From positions 1-48,953 of the forward strand of contig JAPLSP010000183.1 of the NCBI GenBank assembly GCA_026398575.1: a stretch of DNA of 48,953 nucleotides, in the 5' to 3' direction. Shown here in pieces: positions 34,634-42,637 of this stretch (position 1 is the first letter of the stretch; every line of letters begins with the position of its first letter). The position numbers and the translations under genes were made by a program. The DNA is from Candidatus Sumerlaeota bacterium (GTDB lineage Bacteria; Sumerlaeota; Sumerlaeia; JADFCT01). Below the pieces are notes generated by a model that saw nothing but the letters and a program-made list of their open reading frames with translations, was not told the origin of the DNA and made no database searches.

Positions 34634-36325
34634 ATGCTGCATAATTGCCAACCCATAAGCCTTCAAAGCATCCCGTTTTTGTCCGCGCCGGAATTTCGCA
34701 AGCGCGTGGTTGATTCCGTGCGTGCGGGCGCGCGCATGGCGGCGCTGTTTGGCGCGCCGGTCTCGCGGCTCGAAACGGAAGACGATGCCGCGCTTCCCGA
34801 TTCGCCTATCCGGCTTTTTGCCGTTCTGGCGCAGAGCGGAGGGGGCGCGTTGGAGGCGCTTTCGGCGAATATCGCGGGCGACGCCTATCCCGCGCTGACG
34901 CTCGATTGCCCGCAGGCGCATTGGTTTGAGCGCGAGATCGCCGAGCAATGGGGTGTGCGGCCCGAAGGGCATCCGTGGATGAAGCCGATCCGGTTCCATC
35001 CTTCGTATCGCAAGGGCAAGGACGCCTGGGGACGCGCGATCGGCAGTCCCGCCGCCGGAGCCTCCGTCGGCAGCTCCGCCGGCGCCGCCATCGAACCGGG
35101 CGTGACGGATTTCTTCCACATGGAGGGCGAGGAGATTCATGAGGTCGCCGTCGGGCCGGTTCATGCGGGCGTCATCGAACCCGGCCATTTCCGTTTCCAA
35201 TGCCACGGTGAACACGTCTATCACCTCGAAATTTCGCTTGGGTTCCAGCATCGCGGCGTCGAGCGCGCGCTGGTGGGCGGACCGGACAAGCGCACGATGC
35301 ATTATATGGAAACGCTGGCCGGCGACACGACGATCGGCCACGGCTCGGCTTATTGCCAGGCGGTCGAAGCGCTGGCGCAATGCGCGGTTCCCGCGCGGGC
35401 GCAGGCGCTGCGGGCCATCGCGCTCGAACTCGAACGCCTCGCCAATCATACCGGCGATTTGGGCGCGCTGGCGGGCGACGTCGGATTTCTGCCTACGATG
35501 TCTTATTGCGGGCGGATTCGGGGCGACTTCCTCAACATGACGGCGCTGGTGTGCGGCAACCGCTTCGGGCGCGGGCTGACGCAGCCGGGCGGCGTTTTGT
35601 GGGATATGGATGATGAGCGCATCGCCGAGTTGCGGCGGCGGCTCGATCAGGGACTTAAAGACGTGACTGGCGCCGTCAATCTGCTATGGGATTCGCCGTC
35701 GGCCGCCGCGCGCTTCGAGGAAACCGGAACCGTTCCGGAAGCGACGGCGCGGGAGCTTGGCCTCGTCGGGCCTGCGGCGCGCGCGTGCGGCGTCGAGCGC
35801 GATGTGCGCTATGAATATCCGTACGGCCTTTATCGGTTCGCGCACGTGCCCATTTCGATTGCGGATACAGGCGACGTTTATGCGCGCGCGCAGGTGCGAT
35901 GGCTGGAGATTCAGCGGTCGGTCGAGTTCATTCAGGATCAACTGGAAAGGCTGCCGGGCGGCGGCATTGGCGTGAGGGCGGGGGCTGGGGTGGACGGAGT
36001 GGACAAGGTGGACGGCGTGGACCGAGTGGACAAGAGACCGACGCAAGGCTTGGGGGCTGGCGCGGGCGCGGGAGCTGGGGGGCGGGGGGGCGCGCTGTCG
36101 CTGCCGCCGGAGCGGTTTGTGGTTTCGCTTGTTGAGGGATGGCGCGGCGAAATCTGCCACGTCGCGATCACAAACGCGGACGGACGCTTCGCCGCCTATA
36201 AGGTCGTTGATCCTTCGTTCCACAACTGGATGGGATTGGCGATGGCCATGCGCGATCAGCAAATCTCCGACTTCCCACTCTGCAACAAGAGTTTCAATCT
36301 GTCTTATTGCGGGCATGATCTATGA
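34634..36325 (+). CDS. hyfG: HyfG/NuoCD-type large subunit without NiFe ligands
   Basis: A 563-residue fusion. Residues 1-125 are NuoC-like (TLDCPQAHWFEREIAEQWGV, then GHPWMKPIRFHPSYR). Residues about 155-563 are NuoD/hydrogenase-large-subunit-like (GPVHAGVIEPGHFRFQCHGE, HRGVERALVGG, ELERLANHTGDLGALAGDVG). In NiFe enzymes an R-x-C-G-x-C motif follows the HRG helix and a DPCxxC motif ends the chain. Here these places read AGDTTIGHGSAYCQA and SFNLSYCGHDL, so the four Cys ligands are lost and no NiFe site can form. Residues about 446-485 are an insert (VDGVDKVDGVDRVDK from 9-nt repeats, then a Gly/Ala run). It overlaps the next gene (ATGA). Confidence 0.9.
   Translation: MLHNCQPISLQSIPFLSAPEFRKRVVDSVRAGARMAALFGAPVSRLETEDDAALPDSPIRLFAVLAQSGGGALEALSANIAGDAYPALTLDCPQAHWFEREIAEQWGVRPEGHPWMKPIRFHPSYRKGKDAWGRAIGSPAAGASVGSSAGAAIEPGVTDFFHMEGEEIHEVAVGPVHAGVIEPGHFRFQCHGEHVYHLEISLGFQHRGVERALVGGPDKRTMHYMETLAGDTTIGHGSAYCQAVEALAQCAVPARAQALRAIALELERLANHTGDLGALAGDVGFLPTMSYCGRIRGDFLNMTALVCGNRFGRGLTQPGGVLWDMDDERIAELRRRLDQGLKDVTGAVNLLWDSPSAAARFEETGTVPEATARELGLVGPAARACGVERDVRYEYPYGLYRFAHVPISIADTGDVYARAQVRWLEIQRSVEFIQDQLERLPGGGIGVRAGAGVDGVDKVDGVDRVDKRPTQGLGAGAGAGAGGRGGALSLPPERFVVSLVEGWRGEICHVAITNADGRFAAYKVVDPSFHNWMGLAMAMRDQQISDFPLCNKSFNLSYCGHDL
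35990..36034 (+). repeat. 9-nt tandem repeat inside hyfG-like gene
   Basis: Five units: GTGGACGGA, GTGGACAAG, GTGGACGGC, GTGGACCGA, GTGGACAAG, coding VDG/VDK/VDR triplets. A G-rich stretch to 36095 follows in frame. Confidence 0.85.
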
Positions 36326-37218
36326 TCGGCATCCTCACAGAGCGCTTGAAGCAAAAGAATCGGACCATCGCGTTTCCGGACAAGGAACCGACGCTGCCGG
36401 ACCGTTTTCGCGGTCGCCCGGAAATTGATTTCTCGCGCTGCGCCGAATGCGATTCCCGCGCCTGCGGAGAAGCGTGTCCCACGGGCGCGATTGCGGATTG
36501 CGGATTGCGGATTGCGGATTCAAACGCCTCCGTGCCAAGTTCCCAATCCGCAATCCGCAATCCGCAATCCGCAATCCCTGGTTCACAATCCGCAATCCAC
36601 AATCCGCAATCCCCAGTTCCCAATCCACAATCCGCAATCCGCAATCCGCAATCGCTGGACTTGGGCAAATGCATTTTCTGCGGCGAATGCGCGCAGGCTT
36701 GTTCGCGCGGAGCGATCCGCTTTACGCAGGATTATCGCCTGGCCGCTCGCAAGCGAAAAGATTTGATTCTCACTTCCAACGAAATAAAACTGGCAGAAGC
36801 GCTCGACGCCGAATCGCGCCGGCTCTTCGGGCGTTCGCTGAAATTGCGCCAGGTCAGCGCCGGCGGATGCAACGCCTGCGAGGCCGATATCAACGTCCTC
36901 ACGACCGTGGTCTTCGATTTGGGAAGATTCGGAATTCAGATCGTCGCAAGCCCGCGACATGCCGACGGCCTGATCATCACCGGACCCGTGACAGAGAACA
37001 TGCAGCTCGCGCTGAAGAAGACCTTTGACGCCGTTCCCGAGCCACGCATTGTGATCGCCGTAGGCGCCTGCGCGATATCCGGCGGTATTTATGGGGGGCA
37101 TCCTGAATCGCACAACGGCGCCGACGGCCAAGTCCCGGCGGACCTTTACATCCCCGGCTGCCCGCCGCATCCCATCACTATCCTCGATGGCCTGCTGCGC
37201 CTTCTGGGCCGGCGATGA
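36322..37218 (+). CDS. Fused ferredoxin (HyfH-like) and NuoB-like (HyfI) subunit with heptamer insert
   Basis: A 298-residue fusion. The N-terminal part has a first 4Fe-4S motif CAECDSRACGEACP and a second CIFCGECAQAC. Between them, residues about 56-111 are ADCGLRIADS then repeated SAIRNPQ, from GGATTGC heptamers in both orientations; relatives need only some 15 residues here. The C-terminal part (from about 165) is NuoB-like and keeps all four N2-cluster Cys: GGCNACEAD, VGACAISGGIYGG and PGCPPHP. It should carry electrons from the ferredoxin clusters to the quinone-like site. HyfH and HyfI are usually separate genes. It ends the operon and overlaps hyfG by 4 bases. Confidence 0.9.
   Translation: MIGILTERLKQKNRTIAFPDKEPTLPDRFRGRPEIDFSRCAECDSRACGEACPTGAIADCGLRIADSNASVPSSQSAIRNPQSAIPGSQSAIHNPQSPVPNPQSAIRNPQSLDLGKCIFCGECAQACSRGAIRFTQDYRLAARKRKDLILTSNEIKLAEALDAESRRLFGRSLKLRQVSAGGCNACEADINVLTTVVFDLGRFGIQIVASPRHADGLIITGPVTENMQLALKKTFDAVPEPRIVIAVGACAISGGIYGGHPESHNGADGQVPADLYIPGCPPHPITILDGLLRLLGRR
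36487..36654. repeat. Bipartite heptamer array inside the ferredoxin-NuoB gene
   Basis: Forward GATTGCG units (36487-36520) face about fifteen reverse AATCCGC-type units (36543-36654). Together with the array at 33205 this is the second such element in the operon, again in frame. Confidence 0.85.
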
Positions 37219-37350
37219 GCGTCCGCGCGGTGGATTTTGCGTTGGATTTTTCCATTGGCGGGGTAATTATCTGGCAAGCCATCAGACTCACGCCCGCGCT
37301 GCCGGTCAGGAGTAGAAATTCTTTGCGATTGATAGACTTCATTTTTATCA
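37215..37350 (+). other. Short frame after the operon, possible remnant
   Basis: An ATG overlapping the previous stop begins MSVRAVDFALDFSIGGVIIW, then runs into repeat copy 4. It could be the stub of a lost downstream gene. It is not supported as a full gene. Confidence 0.25.
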
Positions 37351-37351
37351 A

Positions 37352-37485
37352 GGCCTTAAGCCATTGTCATGGCGCGAACGGCAACATGTCGTCGTTTCTT
37401 ATTATCCATGTAATCCTGAAATCCGTGGTCGAATTTTAACCACGGATTACAGGATTACACGGATGCTGCGCTGTAAAGCGCCACC
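37352..37485. repeat. Three-hairpin intergenic repeat, copy 4 (reverse)
   Basis: Read on the minus strand it repeats the order of the other copies: ATCCGTGTAATCCTGTAAT hairpin (37404-37464, GTGGTT/ACCAC core), the AACATG palindrome in degenerate form, and ACAATGG border. The left GCCGC hairpin is replaced by GGCGCTTTACAGCGC. It abuts the decayed end of the BRO-N pseudogene. Confidence 0.7.
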
Positions 37486-37504
37486 TTTCTACAAAATGCA
37501 GAAA

Positions 37505-37747
37505 GGCCAACCGTACGATTTTTCCGTATGCTGCGTTTTTCAGTTGTCCGATTTTTTCGGACAACTGGTCATAGCTTTACTCAAGCAGCTTCTTCTTGGG
37601 GGTGTTCCAGTATTTGCGCGGCCGGTCGCCTCCCACCAAGGCCTCAATGACATCAATGATGGAAAACCACTATTCGGCCTCATGCAGGTTCTTTCTGATA
37701 CGCTTGCCATCAAAAACGGCCAGATTGGATGTTTCATCCGCGTTCAT
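37505..37747 (-). pseudogene. BRO-N / phage antirepressor-type pseudogene
   Basis: The minus-strand frame from ATG 37747 reads MNADETSNLAVFDGKRIRKN, LHEAE, stop, WFSIIDVIEALVGGDRPRKY, WNTPKKKLLE, stop, SYDQLSEKIGQLKNAAYGKI. This follows the BRO-N domain (FxGKxIRK, EWWFSVVDV, YWxxLKKKL, GQLKxxAxDGK) with two in-frame stops: TAG at 37670 in place of one Trp codon, and TAA at 37577. The rest of the gene is missing and repeat copy 4 begins where it ends. Such genes come from phages or type I restriction neighbourhoods. Confidence 0.75.
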
Positions 37748-38239
37748 GTTATCTGCTTCCACCTAGCCCTCGTGTCTGCCCGCGCCACACCGCCTCCATC
37801 CCCCGCCCTTAGCCCGTTGCGCATTCGTCAATCATTGATTTGTCTTCCACTGGATGCTTTCCGGGCAGTTCCCCGAAACGCTGCTCATCAACCATGATCT
37901 GATCGAGGGCGTTCATGTCCGGGGGGCTTGGCCAGCGATATCCAGCGTCATGATAATTAGTCGAACGTCTCTGAAATTGTTTCGCCAAAAAGAATGCTCT
38001 CGCTTGGGAGAGACGCCAGTTCGTTCTCTTGTTCTCAAGCGGCTGCAAGCCGCCGCACTCCCCACGAATTCTATACGCCGACGCCATGAAAACAATTCGA
38101 ATCCTTTTTCGCTTATTTTCCGAATTAAGCGGCAGGTCCTCGAAACTCCCAAACAAGCGGCGTTTGGGTGTGGTGCAAACACACAGTGCTAATTTTGGGA
38201 AACTCATCGGTCAGCCACAGGAGCGCCCATATCAGAGAT
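37748..38239. other. Region without a supported gene
   Basis: Only short frames occur. One on the minus strand ends MNALDQIMVDEQRFGELPGK then HPVEDKSMIDECATG and could be a gene remnant linked to the BRO-N pseudogene; no family is recognised. Confidence 0.3.
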
Positions 38240-39634
38240 TCAGTTTTCTAGGATCGCTTTGCAGTCAATCACGACGAGTAGAACCGTCTCGGTCTTATCG
38301 ACACCCAATATAAGCCAATCCCACGGATACCAAGTGATCTCCTGCCCCAAGCTCTTAGCATTCTCATTAGCATAATCCAAATTGACCGAAGGATGAGGCC
38401 GCCCATATTTCTCCGCGATTGGCTTGAAAGGTACCCCATTTATATTCATCAGCAGGTATTTCATAGTGGGATGGATTTCTCGCAGGCGGGCGATGTAGGC
38501 TTTTGCCTCCTTTCCGCTGGCAGGCGCATTTTCCGCTGCCTTCCTCAAACTCTCTGCTAGCGAATCAGCGTTTTGCAGCATCTTGCCGTCTTTCATTAAG
38601 GCAAAGCCAGGTTCATAGATAAGCATTATTGGCTTGCCTTTCGAAATGCAGAATGACAACAATTCATCGGGGATTCCCGCCGGGCATGTGGTAGATGGTT
38701 CGGCTCTGATCAGTTTCGGTTCTATACCTGTCGCCGGTTGTATTGCGCCTGTGGCACGAAGAATCGTAACTTTAGCATTGGCCACGCCAAAGTGACACCA
38801 GCCGTACTTGTACCAAGTTACTGACGCTTCTTTGTCTTCTTCAGCGGAGTCTTCCTTGCCCAGAATCGACTTGACGTCCTCCAGAGTGGCCTGTTTCGAC
38901 GGCTTCAAGGTGATGGAAACGTCCTTGTACTTCGCGGCAACGTTCTTGGCTGCCAGTGGCCACCCTTGGGCAAGAGTTCTTCCTCTGAGTGCAGCATCCA
39001 TGATTTTCATATAGTCCAGCGTGATGGCCATGTTCGGGGCTTTCCCGCCTATTAAATCGACATCCCCGAACCCGAACAGGCCGAGAGCTGCCGCGATCTT
39101 CTTGTCTCGCTCGGCCTGATCGCCTTCAATGCGTACAGGCTCCGCACCGAAAGTGCTAAGACTATCCGCTTTGGCTATGGTAAGGGATTCTTTCTCCTTG
39201 CTTTTGTCTGGCGCGCCTTGTGATCCGGTTAACTTTTCGGCTATTTTACCGGCATCGTCCGTCCCAAACTCCGCTTCGCTGATAGGGCGCGTGCCGTAAT
39301 TGCCATTCACAACCGCGTGCAGCGTAATCGTGATCGCCGACTCGCTGTTGGCCGTTTGCTTCACGTCGAACTCGTCGCCCTTGCTGTAGGCGTACGCCCC
39401 CGCCGTCCCGTAGCGCACCTTGATCGTGTAATGCCCGGCGGATGCGTTGGTGGTCTGCTTCGTTCCCTCGGGGACCGTGACTGTCGCGGCGGTCGGGCCG
39501 ACCAGCTTCACCAGTGCCGGCTTGCCCGATTGATTGTCGAACGTGATCGTGTTGGCCGCCTCGGCGTTCATGGCCGCAAGCATGACCAAGAGCATAATGA
39601 CGCCCGCGATTACGATGAGTCTCAAGGATTTCAT
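38240..39634 (-). CDS. Secreted hypothetical protein (464 aa)
   Basis: AAGGAAG lies 6 bases before the ATG. The signal peptide (MKSLRLIVIAGVIMLLVMLA, cleaved near AEAAN) is followed by a beta-rich domain (NTITFDNQSGKPALVKLVGP; GHYTIKVRYGTAGAYAYSKG) as in small matrix-binding folds, a linker rich in Lys/Glu, and a larger C-terminal part with WYKYGWCHFGVANAKV and PTMKYLLMNINGVPFKPIAE. No catalytic motif is recognised. It stands alone on its strand after the pseudogene-rich zone. It is probably periplasmic or extracellular. Confidence 0.7.
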   Translation of the reverse strand: MKSLRLIVIAGVIMLLVMLAAMNAEAANTITFDNQSGKPALVKLVGPTAATVTVPEGTKQTTNASAGHYTIKVRYGTAGAYAYSKGDEFDVKQTANSESAITITLHAVVNGNYGTRPISEAEFGTDDAGKIAEKLTGSQGAPDKSKEKESLTIAKADSLSTFGAEPVRIEGDQAERDKKIAAALGLFGFGDVDLIGGKAPNMAITLDYMKIMDAALRGRTLAQGWPLAAKNVAAKYKDVSITLKPSKQATLEDVKSILGKEDSAEEDKEASVTWYKYGWCHFGVANAKVTILRATGAIQPATGIEPKLIRAEPSTTCPAGIPDELLSFCISKGKPIMLIYEPGFALMKDGKMLQNADSLAESLRKAAENAPASGKEAKAYIARLREIHPTMKYLLMNINGVPFKPIAEKYGRPHPSVNLDYANENAKSLGQEITWYPWDWLILGVDKTETVLLVVIDCKAILEN

Positions 39635-39692
39635 GGCAGCTTCCTTTCGTCCGAAAGAATCTTTACTTCATTTGCCTGCGATGCCGAAAACT

Positions 39693-39830
39693 TTAAATAT
39701 TCGCCACTCTCGTCACCTGTTCGGACCAAGGGCCCACCTTACCGGCGCGGACGGTGCGGACGCGGAACCAGTGCTGCTTGCCGCGTTCGAGGCATTGGCT
39801 CTCCTTCTCGCTGTTGGCGCCGGTGGCGCT
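39693..39830 (-). pseudogene. Fragment of a fibronectin type III-like domain
   Basis: The minus-strand peptide ends QCLERGKQHWFRVRTVRAGK then VGPWSEQVTRVANI, like the last strands of a fibronectin type III domain. Sequence before it does not look like the rest of a domain, and no start is evident. It is likely debris of a secreted protein gene. The stretch 39831-40082 holds nothing else I can support. Confidence 0.5.
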
Positions 39831-40082
39831 GCCGACCAGACCATTAGCATGAGCGCCACGTTGTTGAACTATTGCGCTTCGTGAACCGCGCCGTCCATCG
39901 AATTTGCAGACACGCAAGGGCGAGTGGGCGACATCCATTACCCAAGAAGATTCAGCGCCTTGCTGACCTTCTGAAACTTCTCGAGCGCCAAGTCAATCCT
40001 TCCGGGCCGGCTTCGCACCGCAGAATGCGGGGCCTTCCTTCATGAGCAATGGCTCGGTATCGCGGGCCGCGATCCGGCCTCT

Positions 40083-40295
40083 CTATCCCGCCTGTGGAAC
40101 CGATTCAAAAAGCAGCCGGTGAACATCGGATTCTGTTGCCCTTTTTGAGAGATGCAGCATCTCGATTCCCACCGCACGGCCGGACTCGTCGAAGTCAATA
40201 ATGATTCCGGGCGAAACCTCCTCGGACTCGCTCGCGGGCTTTTCGCCAAGGGTCAGATAGAGCGCATCCGCCTGATGGTCAACTTTCAGCTTCAT
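40083..40295 (-). CDS. DUF2283 family small protein
   Basis: 70 residues: MKLKVDHQADALYLTLGEKP, then SEEVSPGIIIDFDESGRAVG, IEMLHLSK. This is the DUF2283 pattern. These genes usually sit beside DUF4258 genes in what look like toxin-antitoxin pairs. Here a 24-residue stub with a DUF4258-like start overlaps its beginning, so the partner seems lost. Confidence 0.8.
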   Translation of the reverse strand: MKLKVDHQADALYLTLGEKPASESEEVSPGIIIDFDESGRAVGIEMLHLSKRATESDVHRLLFESVPQAG

Positions 40296-40353
40296 AGGGA
40301 ATCCGCCGTTTCTTCAGAGCGTCTCGGGCGTGCTCCGTTAAAAAGTAGTTCAT
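40279..40353 (-). pseudogene. DUF4258-like stub
   Basis: Reads MNYFLTEHARDALKKRRIPY then EAES and stops. The start (YxLTEHARDALxxRxI) is like DUF4258 proteins, which are normally about 70-90 residues. The frame ends inside the DUF2283 gene, so a deletion has probably fused the two. Confidence 0.5.
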
Positions 40354-40366
40354 GAAGCGCCTCTTT

Positions 40367-40579
40367 TCACTTTTCCTTCACGCACAATGGCTCTGCATCA
40401 CGGGCTGCGATACGGCTGCGCCGGCGAAACCTGGCCCCTGCGCTATTGAAATAGGCTATTTGCTCCTCCGGTGACATGTCCTTGATCTCTTTGTAGATTT
40501 TCGCCTGAATCTCGCGCTTCATTTTCATGCAATCGAAGCCAGGGATGGGTGGGAATCGCTTCCAGAAATTCTCATCCAT
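40367..40579 (-). CDS. Small helical protein, antitoxin-like
   Basis: 70 residues from ATG 40579, after GGAGGT at the right distance: MDENFWKRFPPIPGFDCMKM, then KREIQAKIYKEIKDMSPEEQ, IAYFNSAGARFRRR. Such genes are widespread in pairs with a small upstream partner and are thought to be toxin-antitoxin-like. The upstream 42-residue frame overlaps it by 8 bases. Confidence 0.65.
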   Translation of the reverse strand: MDENFWKRFPPIPGFDCMKMKREIQAKIYKEIKDMSPEEQIAYFNSAGARFRRRSRIAARDAEPLCVKEK

Positions 40580-40700
40580 CGAACTGTACCTCCTTTGGAC
40601 TGACAATCGTCAGGATACCATAGCCCAGCGACAGATTCACCTGGTTATAGCCTTTGATACGGTCCAGGCGGACGATGTGCTTTCTGAAAACATCAAACAC
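40572..40700 (-). CDS. Very small partner protein (about 42 aa)
   Basis: From a GTG at 40700 the frame reads FDVFRKHIVRLDRIKGYNQV, then NLSLGYGILTIVSPKEVQFD. The strongly protein-like sequence and 8-bp overlap with the next gene suggest a true small gene. The upstream frame is open for 17 more residues, so the start is uncertain. No known function. Confidence 0.5.
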   Translation of the reverse strand: MFDVFRKHIVRLDRIKGYNQVNLSLGYGILTIVSPKEVQFDG

Positions 40701-40860
40701 TTTCGCAAAGACTGCGCATTTACAGACTTTCCAAAAGCGAGCCAAGCAAGCCCCTCAACATCTTTATAATGCTACACGCGGCTGGGGGGCGCAACTTTTT
40801 TCCTTGAGAGGAGCAGAAGCCTTAATCTATTAGCCCCTTGGGTCATGGTCCACAACTCTC

Positions 40861-41286
40861 TCATTCGCTTTCTCCGCAGACTTTCATCAGCACTTCGTCT
40901 TCGACGTAGATGGGGACGCCGGATTTGGTGGCGAGGACGATGGCGTCGCTGGGGCGGGTGTCAATGAGGACTTCTTCGCCGGAGGTCATTGTGACGGCGA
41001 GTTTGCCGTAGAAGGTTCCGCCGCCCATGCCGTCGGCGCGGAGGTCGTCCACGATGACGCGGTTGAGTTTGCCGCCCATCGCCTCGATGGCGTTGAGCAC
41101 AAGGTCATGGGTCAGGGGGCGGGGATACTGCTGATGGTGTAGCGCCATATCGAGCTGGACGGCTTCATATTGTCCGATAAAAATCGGAAACGTGCGCTCG
41201 CCATCCGATTCGCCCAGGATGACGACTTGCGAACTCATGGGATCTTCCACCATCTGAATCTCTCTCAACTCCATCAAGACTTCCAT
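40861..41286 (-). CDS. Bifunctional nuclease family protein (BFN/DUF151)
   Basis: 141 residues from an ATG after AAAGGAG. It reads MELREIQMVEDPMSSQVVIL, then ERTFPIFIGQYEAVQLDMAL, PRPLTHDLVLNAIEAMGGKL and IDTRPSDAIVLATKSGVPIY, all marks of the BFN domain. Family members have been shown in some cases to cut DNA and RNA; here activity is inferred. It lies 81 bp upstream of, and on the same strand as, pilT. Confidence 0.9.
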   Translation of the reverse strand: MEVLMELREIQMVEDPMSSQVVILGESDGERTFPIFIGQYEAVQLDMALHHQQYPRPLTHDLVLNAIEAMGGKLNRVIVDDLRADGMGGGTFYGKLAVTMTSGEEVLIDTRPSDAIVLATKSGVPIYVEDEVLMKVCGESE

Positions 41287-41366
41287 CGCGGTTATCTCCT
41301 TTGCAAAATGCTACAGCATATCGAGAAGCCGCGCTCAAGCGCGCTTCATCCTCGCATCTTAAATTC

Positions 41367-42491
41367 TTACCTTTCTTGTTTTCGCGCTTCAGATCGGCGC
41401 GCGGATGAGCGGCTCGGGGTGATTTCCATTTCCGATTTTTCCACCCAGCGCTTCATTTCCTCTATTTTCTTGGCGTTCAGCATGGCCTCTTCGCGGGAGA
41501 TGCGTCCGGCGCGAAATAGATCCAGGAGCGCGCGATCCATGGTCTGCATGCCCATCTGGCGTCCGGCCTCGATCTGCATGGGCAGCTGATGGGTCTTGCC
41601 TTCGCGGACCAGATTGCGCACGGCGTCCGTGGCCGTCATGATCTCGACGGCCAGTTCGCGTCCCTTGCCGCGCGCCGAAGGAATCAGGCGCTGGCAGGCG
41701 ACGCCTTCGAGGACGCCGGACAGTTGCATGCGGATCTGATCGCGCTGATGCGCGGGAAAAATATCAATGATGCGGTCAATGGTCTGCGCCACGTCCACCG
41801 TGTGCAGCGTCGAAAAAACCAGATGTCCCGTCTCGGCGGCGGTGATGGCGGCGGTGGTGGTTTCCAGGTCCCGCATCTCGCCCACGAGGATCACGTCCGG
41901 ATCCTGCCGCAGGACGAATTTGAGCGCGCTTTGAAACGACAGCGAGTCTTCATTGATCTCGCGCTGTTCCACGAGCGCCTTTTTATGCGGATGCAGGTAT
42001 TCGATCGGGTCTTCGATGGTGATGATATGGCACTCGCGCTCTTCGTTGATCATGTCAATCATGGCCGCGAGCGTGGTGGACTTGCCCGAGCCGGTCGGTC
42101 CGGTGATCAGAACGAATCCCGTCGGCCGGCGTCCCAGCATTTCGAATACCGTCGAGGGCAGGCCGAGCTCGTAAAAGGTGCGAATCTGAGTGGGAATCAG
42201 CCGGAAAGCCGCCGCGACGGTTCCCCGCTGGAAATGGACATTGACGCGAAAGCGGCTGAGTTGGGAAATCGAGAGCGAGAAATCCAGTTCCTTATTTTGC
42301 TCGAGTTTTTGTTTTTGGATGTCGGTCAACATGCCATAAATCAGCCGGCGCGTTTCCGAAGCCGTCAACATGGGTCCCGGAACGTCCTTCAGGGAACCGT
42401 CCACGCGCAGGACGGGTGGACGCCCAACCGCAATATGTAAATCCGACGCATTGTGGTCGAATGTCATCCGGAGCAATTCGGACATTTCCAT
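41367..42491 (-). CDS. pilT: PilT-type twitching ATPase
   Basis: 374 residues, normal PilT length. The N-terminal PAS-like domain contains DLHIAVGRPPVLRVDG. The ATPase core carries Walker A GPTGSGKST (131-139), the Asp box (ITIEDPIEYLHPHKKALVEQ), Walker B (DPDVILVGEMRDLETTTAAI) and the His box (AETGHLVFSTLHTVDVAQTI). PilT powers pilus retraction. No other pilus assembly genes are adjacent; the pseudopilin at 3.7 kb is the only relative in the window. The C-terminal tail (RSSARRSEARKQER) is strongly basic. Confidence 0.95.
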   Translation of the reverse strand: MEMSELLRMTFDHNASDLHIAVGRPPVLRVDGSLKDVPGPMLTASETRRLIYGMLTDIQKQKLEQNKELDFSLSISQLSRFRVNVHFQRGTVAAAFRLIPTQIRTFYELGLPSTVFEMLGRRPTGFVLITGPTGSGKSTTLAAMIDMINEERECHIITIEDPIEYLHPHKKALVEQREINEDSLSFQSALKFVLRQDPDVILVGEMRDLETTTAAITAAETGHLVFSTLHTVDVAQTIDRIIDIFPAHQRDQIRMQLSGVLEGVACQRLIPSARGKGRELAVEIMTATDAVRNLVREGKTHQLPMQIEAGRQMGMQTMDRALLDLFRAGRISREEAMLNAKKIEEMKRWVEKSEMEITPSRSSARRSEARKQER

Positions 42492-42637
42492 GCGAAAAAT
42501 TCTCCTAATTCTTTCCGCTTATTTGCACACGCTACTGGATGAGAGTTTTTCATAATCCCAAAGCCGCCGTCCAGCAAAGATTTCTGAGAGGCGGCGCTTC
42601 AAGCCGGTACGCAGGCGCCTCGCCATGCTACTTGAGC

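Noticed and set aside
34634..37218. Active NiFe hydrogenase
   Set aside because: The large subunit lacks both Cys ligand pairs; no maturation genes or formate dehydrogenase are in the window.
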